Assembly (NCBI GenBank): GCA_029865265.1
Contig: JAOUHG010000034.1
Coordinates: 1 to 36,388 of the forward strand
Reading direction: 5' to 3'
Source of the DNA: Candidatus Krumholzibacteriia bacterium
GTDB lineage: Bacteria > Krumholzibacteriota > Krumholzibacteriia > WVZY01 > JAKEHA01
Length of the DNA stretch: 36,388 nt
Every line of letters starts with the position of its first letter. Positions within the stretch are counted from its first letter, which is position 1. The position numbers were made by a program, and so were the translations under genes. Shown in pieces: positions 12,201 through 17,503 of this stretch. Below the pieces are notes generated by a model. It had not been told where the DNA came from. It saw nothing but the letters and a program-made list of their open reading frames with translations, and did no database searches.

Positions 12201-13518
12201 ATTCGCTGCCCGAATTCCCAAACTGCGTGAGCCACATCAAGATGCCATTCGTGGTAAAACACGCAAGCACGGCATCCTGGTTCCCACCCGCAACCTGGCC
12301 CGGCATGGCGCCACCGGTTTCGCCACCAATGAATACGACCGATCCGTCTGTCGAAACACAGTGGCCGAAATCCTGGGCGGCGGTGCCGATCTGCCGGGTC
12401 CAGATGAGGTTGCCGTCGAGGTCGCGCTTCTGCAGCACCAGGTCCCAGCCCTGTCCCGGTCCCTGCGGGATCGACTGATAGACGGCCCCGGAATCACCCA
12501 CGACGATTCCCTGATCCGTATCAAAGAACGACATGGCCCGCAAGCTGGTGGGGTATAGCTGTTGATTGAACCAGTTGGCGCCGCCGTCGTTCGTGCGCAT
12601 CAATCGGCCGCCCGCAGAGGCGATTACGCCGTGGTTCACGTCCGCGAAGTAGACGGATGTGATCGTGTCCCCAAACCACGCAACGCGCCCGTTCCAGGTC
12701 TGGCCGCCGTCCGTGGTGCCGATGATGGTGGCGCTATCCCCGCACGCCCAGAAGTTGCTGGCATCGGCCATGTAGGCGCCATAGAGATCGCTGATCGTCG
12801 GGCTGACGAGGGTCGTCCAGATGACCCCGCCGGTGTTGGTGACCAGGATGGTGCCGTTGTTCCCCACCGCGACCCCGTCGGTTGCATTGGCGAAGGAAAC
12901 CGCATTGAGATCGTCGAAGGGAGGGGCAAGCTGCTGCGCCCAGGTGTCACCACCGTCGGTGGAACGCAGAGCCCTTCCCGCCGCACCCACCGCGACGGCA
13001 TCGGTTGCACTCAGCCAGCGCACGCCATAGAGCGCGAGTCCGGTACCACTCGCCTGCAGCGTCCACACGTTTCCGCCGTTGATTGTCCTGAGAATGGTCC
13101 CTGCGTTGCCCACCGCCAGACCAATGTTGGCGTCGAAGAAGTGGACGTCGTGCAGGTCTTCGACGGTGGGGCTGACCAGCGGGGACCAGGTGTTCCCGCC
13201 GTCGATGCTGGCCGCAATCCTGCCCTGCGCGCCCACCGCCACTGCGTTGCTGGCGTCCAGCATGTCAACGGCCAGCAGGTTCTCTGCGAAACCGGTTGCG
13301 ATCTGGTTCCAGGTGTACTCGTTGCCGCCGGGAGCGGTGACACCGGTCACATAGCCGGTGAGATAGAGGAAATTGCCGTCGGACGCGATCCCCCACACCT
13401 CGTCATCGGTGCCGGTTCCAAACTGCTGCGTCCAGTCGGTGGTCTGCGCGTGCGCGAGCGGCGCCGCAAACAGGCAGACGGCGAATGCCGCCGCAATGCG
13501 CTTGATGGCGTTACTCAT
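298..13518 (-). CDS. Giant secreted mosaic protein (4406 aa) with metzincin protease domain and C-terminal sorting domain
   Basis: It has a cleavable signal peptide (residues 1-25, ending AHAQ). Domains in order are: Ycf48/BNR-like repeats with DGGxTW turns (about 33-347); SBBP-type beta-propeller repeats (360-690); three related right-handed beta-helix modules (694-1125, 1137-1663, 1674-2058); a thrombospondin type 3-like Asp-rich stretch (about 2062-2090); a matrixin-like protease with HEAGHMFGLSH (H2238, H2242, H2248) and a Met-turn at M2256; and a carboxypeptidase-regulatory-like domain (about 2287-2370). After these come Big_5, IPT/TIG and YVTN-type propeller units repeated to about 3990, an FN3-like domain (about 4217-4310) and a FlgD-like sorting domain with NVPNPFNPTTT ending MVLLK. 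A likely role is a surface or released adhesin-protease exported by a type IX-like route. The start is the ATG behind GGAGGGAGGG, and it overlaps the upstream stop as ATGAGTAA. Catalysis is inferred from the motif only; the substrate is unknown. Confidence 0.93.
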   Translation of the reverse strand: MSNAIKRIAAAFAVCLFAAPLAHAQTTDWTQQFGTGTDDEVWGIASDGNFLYLTGYVTGVTAPGGNEYTWNQIATGFAENLLAVDMLDASNAVAVGAQGRIAASIDGGNTWSPLVSPTVEDLHDVHFFDANIGLAVGNAGTILRTINGGNVWTLQASGTGLALYGVRWLSATDAVAVGAAGRALRSTDGGDTWAQQLAPPFDDLNAVSFANATDGVAVGNNGTILVTNTGGVIWTTLVSPTISDLYGAYMADASNFWACGDSATIIGTTDGGQTWNGRVAWFGDTITSVYFADVNHGVIASAGGRLMRTNDGGANWFNQQLYPTSLRAMSFFDTDQGIVVGDSGAVYQSIPQGPGQGWDLVLQKRDLDGNLIWTRQIGTAAQDFGHCVSTDGSVVFIGGETGGAMPGQVAGGNQDAVLACFTTNGILMWLTQFGNSGSEWIDGVAVYGDVYVTGIDNGSDVMVRRYSSSGPLLWNKPFGSTGIDIGQGITLGSPTEIYLVGLTLGTLPGQTSAGGQDMFIRRIDPAGNEIWTLQTGTANDDYFDSVYADANGVYASGIQNNGSGISDAIIARYDTGGAFQWSDVVSTAGFDRGWSISGDASSVTLAGVAGGALPGQTFAGGNDAFLRRYSPAGSVLWTTQFGTNADDEIKGVVRVGGADYVGGYTDAALAGQTSVGGRDAFAMKVVADAIPGRIYVDAAATGANSGASWTDAFADLQDALAAAVAGDSIWVAAGTYRPSAINDRNATFQMANGVVMYGGFTGIETSLSQRSPFANQTTLSGDIGAPFVSPDNSYHVVTAGDGIDATAILDGFYIRDGDASGPSIDSNGGGLFNPGTGSPRVFNCIFESNHANARGGGVYTEAGSPFFSTVLFNGNDSDQEGGGAAVVGGGGLYANVVFDGNVAGVGGGGMIAIGSPTFTVVRFTNNQAPSGAGLQSWQSLNLGLARFQNNTGTDGGGLMVADGTATVYSSLFSNNTATGVGGGILLGLNVTASLTNVTVAANSAGLEGGGVRVGGNVNCAIANAIITDNLAPTGAQILNSGAVTVSHSLVAGSGGSGASWDGTLGADLGGNLDTDPRFVNLLGGDLHLLAASPAIDAGDPNAVNTALDLDTYPRVWGTRVDMGAYEFRGACPPGNVLYVNVAGGGGDGSSWGQAFTDLRSALAVAAGCSTVTEIWVASGQYKPTGSSDRFATFELRNNLAIYGGFAGVETDLSQRDVNLNYCELSGDIGTPGVSTDNSYHILTGSNGIGASAVIDGFTIRDGYNVDISSLGAGMYLTGASPTIRNCSFYNNDAYIGGAIYMVLSASMIDSCTFGDTAEGDGNTAQAGGAVFCDSSTTTFINCTFRGNSAPPNNGGAVDNAYGSNVTYTDCVFDENSALRGGALHVWDSELTLTRCTFTNNNASFGGGLHLEVPTTAAAAAPVNGSAISLGARTGASPRPVRPAVATEGASAPLPGGMLTPGRINIIDCDFEDNVAVGDGGGAEFIEGSALVVNSRFFNNTSQGDTLSGGGSPFGGGGIASFNSITSVVNSTLVRNEALGINPNDGGGGIFGYFGAVNVRNSVLANNSDDANTDTEPAQFLMPVGVATVDHSLITGLGDALGATGTGNVAGDPAFVNEAGGNLHLTLASAAIEGGNNADPDVPAADLDGLPRVSGVNTDMGAYEYAVSCPAQTVIYVDGGRDPGDGLSWTFPFTDLHEALNLARACPTIQEIWVAAYTYQTTNGFNRFATFRLADGVALYGGFAGDETDLSQRDPVANPTILSGEIGTVDAFDNSYHVVTVPASADASTILDGFTVQDGWADGGGSHNNGAGMDNSGSPTIANVTFFRNHAEGIGGGARNGAGASFTDCVFYQNDAGNDGGGLHQGNDYAVIFRNVVFRDNSGLFGGGIRTGGACEFTNVVFVDNSAAGGGGMMNFGDAVLTNTTFFRNSAGSYGGGAMSNGAGTSPTIVNSIFWVNWSLDLSPAIQNAVTATPGISYSLVQDSGGSGVWNDPNIGTDLGHNIDAPPVFEDFPTGDVHLQVLSPGVNAGNNAAPNLLATDLDGAQRIRGGTVDMGAYESLAGADSDGDGIDDQNDLCPFENAANFDRNNDGCIDDGAGGRHVEYWGTADSVLTYVISQNGAPGVSDGSDFTAIQNAFGAWTAIGGTTQQAAYGGTTPQTVANNLDLVNLITFEDNTYNFGSSVLAVGLSTSFTVDSVFVGVEYRAGQIVDADMLFNPAKAFRTPTSGGTGSDIQSVATHEAGHMFGLSHSTIVTSTMFYALPPGTRAAVIEADDALAFLKAYGSSATMSGTNRIEGAVYDGATGDPIGGAIVFLIDAVTGDSSACDYTLPLTGEFSFVGIPDGDYYVSMHPMDGSSGVSYITPARINWLIASTPQTVFKPEYWDAAESNVEADDNAKTAIAVSGGSQVTDVFLYPNIDATPPTVVAVDPADGSAGVPAVGAILILFSEPMNSGTLVGNFALRDSLTQVAVGGNATFLRDDSLISFTPAPLAYNTTYELRLDTGLQDLFGNGLAAPFVSYFRTEAPPGYGVTALVPDKGVPGSVVVVVGNEFTGNTADFTVTFGGVAGTVLQASPTQLVVQVPPGAQSGDAVVNQVGQGLSNPVGFTVLPPLQAARAIPVGVSNLGSLPRAVDVLPSGGHAFVATEQGVSSVVTDAAQGNFLSNVAISIPGGLVDLAVRTDGRRVYGVSFIDHTLSIIDSDFEGASPTVNTVRATLPLSAPPLGISIEPTGKKAYIPTSDGEIQVWDISKSATATQIGVMIASDPNLRGRTAVDPVRNQLLALTGTGKVLFFDLATSSQSGQVSVGADPRDVFVDPAGERAYVTDNRGFVTIVSLASRLRVTPDMTTGGALRGVTGSPSGQYLFAANRLLNFIEVIDLNVANPTFRTVVNRVPQGINPVDVDVSPDGLYLYSLVEDTRQFVVTAIGEGPAITALSASAAPVGAKIVVAGESLAADSLQTVSFNGIEVVPSALSNSQLTVTVPPGASSGPVQVIARDSGGAVSKSNEVYFEVLGPTTPGGLRLAAKAAPVGGDSTLTPAMAVSPTGNVMVFGSNSGDVWVMDVAPASPTYNQVLDRFQPILSAVDDIAVTPDGRRAMVMSGNALVALDVNPLSPSYGTVVGTVDLSSLGGSTLANILVSPGGHRLLVSNPTLDSVHIINIDPASPQAYQLIGSIPVGNNVFEMAFHPGGRYAYLPLVGPATQTIVIADIDVGLVANTVVLPSPVPAETVMDLDFLPDGNRALMLTSQLSGPANRSVVMINTSNPVNPTLVNRQAFGVALSPTPEKIRVSPRGDRAIFAVRGQLFSHVAIEPDSVLLLEQSGDLFFHLTRVQMDYAPDGSRLYATSSFRDSVLVYDFSAAQTMTIASGSGQTGVINRELGLPLKVRVTDASANAVPGVAVRFSVTGGGGKFVDTGTATQIAATGIDGVATVRWNLGAVIGPGTQTVSAASAGLANSPLVFTATSVDDPNNLPLQATGILPLAGSSDVSVTTAVSVAFTRSVAVSSVTTSTFFLRKVSDASRVAAVIGYSNDRKQISLTPDGPLAYNTGYALVIGALRDDSGGTITNPGTTTFTTRPGAPPLALTGVSPPSATPQATIVLSGVSFDSIPAGNTVLFNDVAVTPFSAGLDFLNVKVPVSAVSGTVSVRVGAATTAGKAFTVLHPMETNIDEVLATIGTAGAAAKSMTINPDGTIAYSVSPEGNVVIPIDVGGLTTFPTIPVGREPVAIDMTPDGLSAFVANLQSGTVSVIDTDPASPTFNQVIETVVVGTAPVDLIVSPDGDRTFVALGVTNEIGVLDSDESSETHLQVLASVPTGGTGTKSLTINPDGTELYVGDATGFVVIDPLTNGVLKSVPTGSATKSMTISPDGTLLFIVTTEGQVLIVDNEVDSPTRDEVIRDIGTSGGTKSLAVNPDGTLLYLIQEESDIVLVLSIEVTSSVSIISDDLPPGKVAVAVVDTIDAGEDPEQLVFSPDGSGRALLTSPGDKTIVVLGTEPLVIAADIEVKPHTLNLKSNGRWISGSIELPSPYLPGDIDIGTVMLQDSLHAHPDKWSVGDDDEDGIPDLNVKFDRAEFQMIMPQGEYVPVTITGMVSGRAFAGEDTIRTIRPTLTRPASFALLAMGESTTIEWTSPGGYQVDYVDIFFSVDDGENWEPVAEGIPDTHVIPWQAPLVMSDQCRIMVTLYRDDDDYAQSGGALSGEEHDDEVIGSGMNQYPFTISAPVALTLQRFEARMEDSEAVLHWETSQEVGTQGFNLYRSTDREAGYALVNTELIAAAGRITGGEYQYRDKLAVGNQTYYYRLEEVSGGGEPNVFGPFEVRFRVVFDLAQNVPNPFNPTTTIKYAVPVRSTVNLTIYDVAGRVVTTLVNETRNPNAYTVTWDGTNDRGERVASGVYFYRIVAGKFRDTRKMVLLK
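7345..8499 (-). repeat. Beta-helix module 3 inside the giant gene
   Basis: Encodes residues 1674 to about 2058. It opens with IYVDGGRDPG, then EIWVAAYTY, YGGFAGDETDLSQRD and DNSYHVVT, and closes with DMGAYES directly before the Asp-rich DSDGDGIDD stretch. It is the shortest of the three copies. Confidence 0.85.
8530..10110 (-). repeat. Beta-helix module 2 inside the giant gene
   Basis: Encodes residues 1137 to about 1663. It opens with LYVNVAGGGG, then EIWVASGQY, YGGFAGVETDLSQRD and DNSYHILT, and closes with DMGAYEY. It is about 100 residues longer than module 1; the extra part includes an Ala/Pro-rich insert around 9160-9280 that has few of the helix turns. Confidence 0.85.
10141..11439 (-). 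repeat. Beta-helix module 1 inside the giant gene
   Basis: Encodes residues 694 to about 1125. It opens with IYVDAAATG, an IWVAAGTY strand, then YGGFTGIETSLSQR and a DNSYHVVT turn, and closes with DMGAYEF. Between them lie short strands rich in GGG and NN turns, as in Pmp-like / pectate-lyase-fold helices. The same order of signatures returns in the next two modules, so these are intragenic duplications. Confidence 0.85.
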
Positions 13519-14074
13519 TGGAGATCCCTCCCTCCACCCGGCCCAGGGCCTGGTTGATGAAGGTCTCCACGCTCATCTTCTTGATCTGTGCGGGCGGCGC
13601 GCCCGCGTCCGCGGGTGCGTTCACCAGTTCCACCCCGCTCAGGTCGGGTGCCTGCACGAACACCCGGTTGCTGCCGGGCTCGCGCTGGATGTTGAACTTG
13701 CCCTGCGAGAAGCCCGCCACCTGCCAGGCGTTGTCCGCGCCCGGCTCCAAGAAGAGCACCACCTCTTCGCCCACCTGCCAGGCAAGCGCACCGGCCACGG
13801 TGGTGCGCACATGCCCGACGGTTCCGCCGGGCTGAACAACCCGCACCACACCCACCCCCTCTCCCTTGTAGGTGGAACCCACCACGACCGTGGTTTCGGT
13901 GAAGATCGCCGTATGCGCGGCGTTCCAGTAGGAACGCACCGAGGCAACCTGACCGTCGACCACCAGGGACGCTTCGCGTCCGAGGTCGCGCGGTGACTTG
14001 TAGATGATCTGGGTCGCGTGGGCGGCGGTTGCGACCACCAAGAGAAGAAGCAGGACGAGGGGGGCTCGTTTCAT
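13511..14074 (-). CDS. Small secreted protein of unknown function, translationally coupled to the giant gene
   Basis: 187 residues from the ATG at 14074, chosen because GGAGTGAG lies just upstream and the protein then begins with a clean signal peptide (MKRAPLVLLLLLVVATAAHA). An upstream in-frame start at 14263 would add a basic, non-signal leader and overlap the end of the CHAT gene. The body is beta-rich, with segments LVVDGQVASVRSYW, TETTVVVGSTYKGEG and QVGEEVVLFLEPG. From memory, similar proteins occur next to matrixin-type metalloprotease genes in other bacteria, which fits here. Its stop overlaps the start of the giant gene by 8 bases, so the two products are probably made together. It may be a partner, inhibitor or export helper of the giant protein; this is inference. 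Confidence 0.85.
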   Translation of the reverse strand: MKRAPLVLLLLLVVATAAHATQIIYKSPRDLGREASLVVDGQVASVRSYWNAAHTAIFTETTVVVGSTYKGEGVGVVRVVQPGGTVGHVRTTVAGALAWQVGEEVVLFLEPGADNAWQVAGFSQGKFNIQREPGSNRVFVQAPDLSGVELVNAPADAGAPPAQIKKMSVETFINQALGRVEGGISNE

Positions 14075-14132
14075 GATACTCACTCCGCTGACCGTTGCCG
14101 GTACTCGAGGGGCAATGCGTCGATCTATTTGT

Positions 14133-17100
14133 CTACCAGGGAGCCGCCTGCATGCCGATGGCAATGAACGGCGCCCAGTGAAACGGATGCGAATACTCAG
14201 GATCGTCCAGCAGCGCCAGTCGCGCCTGGGATAGCGCGACGGCGGCGGATTGTTTCTTGCCAATCATTCGTGCATAGAGTTCCTTCATCAGGGCCGCGGT
14301 CGACTGGTCCGACACCGCCCACAGGCTCGCCACCACGCCTTCCGCACCCGAAGCCACGAAAGCGCGCGACAGACCCACCACACCCTCGCTGCGGCTCAAC
14401 TGGCCGCGCGCGGACTCACACGCGGACATGACCACGAGCCCGACGTCCAGGGGCAGCGCGATGATCTCGAGCGTGTGCAGGTATCCGTCGTCGGGTCCGC
14501 CATCCGGCTCGCACAGCGCGATGCTCGACGCGGCCGGGTCGTGCGGGTCCACCAGGCCGTGCGCGGCGAGGTGAACGATGCGCGGGCGGTGCGACGCGAG
14601 GGCCGCGCGAAACGCCGTCTCGCTGGCGTCCGCGCCTACCAGAACCTCTTTGCGCTTGTCCTTGATGTCCGCCCCGATGGCCATTACTTCTTCGCGGGTG
14701 TAGGGAAGCGGCGCCAGGCCGGACTCGGGCGTGTACGCGGGATCACCCAGCGCGAGCAGATCGAGATCGTACTTGCGCTCACCGCGGCGCTTCTCGATGG
14801 CGAGAAACGTCGATGCCGATGCGGCGTAGACCATCGGATACCGGCGTGCGCTGAACGCCAGATCCTTCCACGCCGCGCCGGGGCTGGCGTCTTCCGCGAG
14901 CAGGGCCTCGAACGGGAGTTCGAACAACGCACCGTCGGGAATCACGACCACCCGTTTCGCACCCTTCAGCCATTCTTCCGCCGGCGCAACCAGGTCCACG
15001 TACAGCGCGCGCGACGCGGAGCGCAGGGTTTCGTCGCCCGCACCCGGGCGGCTGATCGCGTCGCGCATCTGGGTGACGGCGCGGCGTATGTGTTCGCGGC
15101 CCGGCAGCGTCTTGAGTGCCGATCCCTTGCGGTCGATCGCCCACAGCAGCGACGCCGTGTCACCAAGCGCGTAGCTCAGCACCACGGTACCCTTGTCCAG
15201 TTGCGCGCTGACGTCGGCCAGCGACGCAATCCGCATGTCGCCTTCCATGGCGCCCAGACTCTGGTTCACACGCGCATTGCGCAACGCCATGTACTGTTTC
15301 TCGAGTTTGTCCAGTGCTTCCGCGTCCGCCGTTCCGGCGGCGCGAAGCGTGTACAGCGAATCGATCAATGCGTCCTCGGCATCGCTGCTCTCCTGCGCCT
15401 GCGCGTTGCGCAGCAGATCCAGCAGGCCCCGCGCCTTGGCCGATTCGATGGTGGTGAAGGCCCGCTCCGACCACTCCGGTCCGCGCCCGGCGGCGTAGAG
15501 CTTGGCGTAGTAGCGCGCCACCTCTTCGTACACGAAGCGGCGCTCACCGGAGAGAAACGCGGCGCTGGCTTCCGCCCCGCCGAGCTGGCGCAAGCCGCGC
15601 TCGTAGTACGCGAGGGCCGCGGCATAGTTGGCCTCGGCGCTGTCCGGATTCTCAACCTCGTAGGTGTGCGCGATGCCCAGATGCGCGACCGCGAGGAACG
15701 TGGTCAGGCCGGCGTCGCGCGCGGCCGGGATGATCTCCCGGTAGCGCGTGCGCGCATCGGCAAAGTCTCCGCGCAGCGCCAGCGCGCCGGCCAGGCCCAG
15801 GCTGGATTCCAGCATGGCCGCCTGGGCTCCGTCGCGCACGTCCATCTCCAGCGCCGTGCTCCAGTGCGCGATGGCGGCGTCGGCGTTGCCCGCACTTGCG
15901 TCCAGGCGCGCCGCGGTTACCTCGCCCAACCGCTCCAATCGCACCAGTTGGCTTTCGCGCGCGGCGGCGATGGCCTCGTTGGCCGCCTTCAAACCGCGGT
16001 CGTACGCGCCCAGCGCCGCATAGATCTGCGCAATCATGATCTGTGCATTGATGGTGTAGGTGGGCTCGCCCAGGGCCTCGGCCTTCTCCCGCAACGCGAG
16101 CGCGGTTTCGCGCGCGAGGTCCAGTTCTCCCATGTTCAGATAGGTGAGGGCGCGTGCGTAGTACAGGTCGGCCAGGCGGTATGGCTCCGGTGAGGTTTCC
16201 AGTCTGGCCGCGGCGATGTCGAGCTGTTCCAGCGCGTCTCCGTACTTGCCCGCGCGCTGGTAGTTGTCGGCCAGGTTGATCCGGCACGTCGCTTCGTCCA
16301 CCGCCGCGTTCGCGCCGGCGGCAATGTCGATGGCGCGCAGGTAGGCCTCGTTGGCCGCGCGCCAGCGCCCCATCTCGGTGTTGAGATTGGCCACACTGTT
16401 GAGGATCTCGATCATCTGGTCCGGACGGCCGCTGCGTTCCAGTTCGGGCAGCGCTTCTTCGTAGCAGTCGCGCGCCTCGATGAGGCGGTTCATCTGGTAG
16501 TAGGTGTTGCCCAGGTAGGTGAGCGACGTGCACAGACCACTGATGTCGCCAGTGCGCCGGCGCAACGCGACCGCCTGGCGATAGTAGTCGACCGCGGCGT
16601 CGTAGTCGCCGGTGCGCAGATTGGTGGAACCGAGGCCGTTGAGCGTCTTGCCCTCGAGGATGGCGTCTTCGACGGCGCGCCGCGCCGCCAGCGCCTTGTC
16701 GTAGCTCTCGCGCACCGCGCCCATGTCGCCGCGGTACCAGTGCACCACGCCCAGGCTGCCGTAGTTCACCGCGATGGACCGTTGGTCGTCGATGGATTCG
16801 TACAGGCCGCGTGCCTCATTGAGCAACGCGACCGCCGCGTCGAGTTCCTGCTTGTCGCGCGCTTCGACCGCCCGCTGTTCGAGTTCCATCCCGCGCACGC
16901 GGGTGTCGCGCTGCGCCGGCGTCCAGGCCCGGTAGGTCTTGACGATGTCCAGTGGAACGGCCGTTCCCCCGCGCGCGGCGTATACCGTCGCCACCCGTTC
17001 GGCGAAATCGACGTTCTCCTTCTCGCCTTCCGTGTTGCCCTGCACCGCCACGGCAAAGGCGACATCGAGGAGCGTGCCCACCACCGCACCCACCAGCACA

Positions 17101-17267
17101 CCGTTCTCCGAGATGTAGCTTGCGAACGCCTCGTCACCGGCGCGCGAAAGCGAGTCCGCGACGATGATGAAGGTTTCGACGGGGTCCCCGGCCGCGCGGG
17201 CGGGCACCGCGGCCGAAAGCGAGAACAAAAGCAGACACAGAACCAGGTTTCGGGTTCGGGCGAACAC
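14133..17267 (-). CDS. Exported TPR-CHAT protein (caspase-like protease)
   Basis: 1044 residues from GTG 17267, with GGGAG upstream. It has an N-terminal signal peptide (about 1-25), then a helical region with many TPR units (about 100-560; for example YGSLGVVHWYRGDMGAVRES and NGLGSTNLRTGDYDAAVDYY), a linker, and a C-terminal CHAT domain (about 740-1040). The expected caspase-like dyad is present: H903 in HLAAHG and C950 in MSACESARG, followed by GLSRAFVASGAEGVVASLW. CHAT domains belong to the caspase/separase clan, and TPRs commonly bind the partner or control activation. The signal peptide points to action outside the cytoplasm. It is followed after 58 bases by the small secreted gene and the giant metzincin-like gene in the same direction, so an operon is likely. 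Its target is not known. Confidence 0.93.
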   Translation of the reverse strand: MFARTRNLVLCLLLFSLSAAVPARAAGDPVETFIIVADSLSRAGDEAFASYISENGVLVGAVVGTLLDVAFAVAVQGNTEGEKENVDFAERVATVYAARGGTAVPLDIVKTYRAWTPAQRDTRVRGMELEQRAVEARDKQELDAAVALLNEARGLYESIDDQRSIAVNYGSLGVVHWYRGDMGAVRESYDKALAARRAVEDAILEGKTLNGLGSTNLRTGDYDAAVDYYRQAVALRRRTGDISGLCTSLTYLGNTYYQMNRLIEARDCYEEALPELERSGRPDQMIEILNSVANLNTEMGRWRAANEAYLRAIDIAAGANAAVDEATCRINLADNYQRAGKYGDALEQLDIAAARLETSPEPYRLADLYYARALTYLNMGELDLARETALALREKAEALGEPTYTINAQIMIAQIYAALGAYDRGLKAANEAIAAARESQLVRLERLGEVTAARLDASAGNADAAIAHWSTALEMDVRDGAQAAMLESSLGLAGALALRGDFADARTRYREIIPAARDAGLTTFLAVAHLGIAHTYEVENPDSAEANYAAALAYYERGLRQLGGAEASAAFLSGERRFVYEEVARYYAKLYAAGRGPEWSERAFTTIESAKARGLLDLLRNAQAQESSDAEDALIDSLYTLRAAGTADAEALDKLEKQYMALRNARVNQSLGAMEGDMRIASLADVSAQLDKGTVVLSYALGDTASLLWAIDRKGSALKTLPGREHIRRAVTQMRDAISRPGAGDETLRSASRALYVDLVAPAEEWLKGAKRVVVIPDGALFELPFEALLAEDASPGAAWKDLAFSARRYPMVYAASASTFLAIEKRRGERKYDLDLLALGDPAYTPESGLAPLPYTREEVMAIGADIKDKRKEVLVGADASETAFRAALASHRPRIVHLAAHGLVDPHDPAASSIALCEPDGGPDDGYLHTLEIIALPLDVGLVVMSACESARGQLSRSEGVVGLSRAFVASGAEGVVASLWAVSDQSTAALMKELYARMIGKKQSAAVALSQARLALLDDPEYSHPFHWAPFIAIGMQAAPW

Positions 17268-17395
17268 AGGGCTCCCAGGCGGCAGAAGGCCAATAGAAGG
17301 TGTGCCTGCGCCCCCCGAAACTGCATCACAGGCGAGATTTAGCCAGCGGGCCGTCGGACCTGCACGCTGGATGAAATGACTGGAATCAGCGGGTA

Positions 17396-17404
17396 ATTAT
17401 AGCA
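17396..17404 (-). promoter_or_regulatory. Extended -10 promoter for the TPR-CHAT gene
   Basis: On the minus strand the sequence reads TGC TATAAT, a perfect -10 hexamer with the extended TGn element, in otherwise GC-rich DNA. No good -35 lies 16-18 bases upstream, as is usual for extended -10 promoters. It would give a leader of about 120 bases before GTG 17267 and could drive the whole CHAT-small-giant block. Confidence 0.55.
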
Positions 17405-17503
17405 GAAGACCGGGAGGGTTTGGGTACAAGTCCGTTACACCCCAATGGGATAACTGCGGTTTAGCCTATCCAGAACTTGTGCTTCCAGCGCCTCCCCCCG
17501 GGG

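Noticed and set aside
13511-14263. A longer version (250 residues) of the small secreted protein
   Set aside because: It would start inside the CHAT gene and bury the signal peptide behind 63 basic residues. ATG 14074 has a good ribosome site and an immediate signal peptide.
14250-16193. A 647-residue plus-strand open frame opposite the CHAT gene
   Set aside because: It has Arg/His/Gln-rich, low-complexity composition and lies fully over well-supported TPR and CHAT sequence on the other strand.
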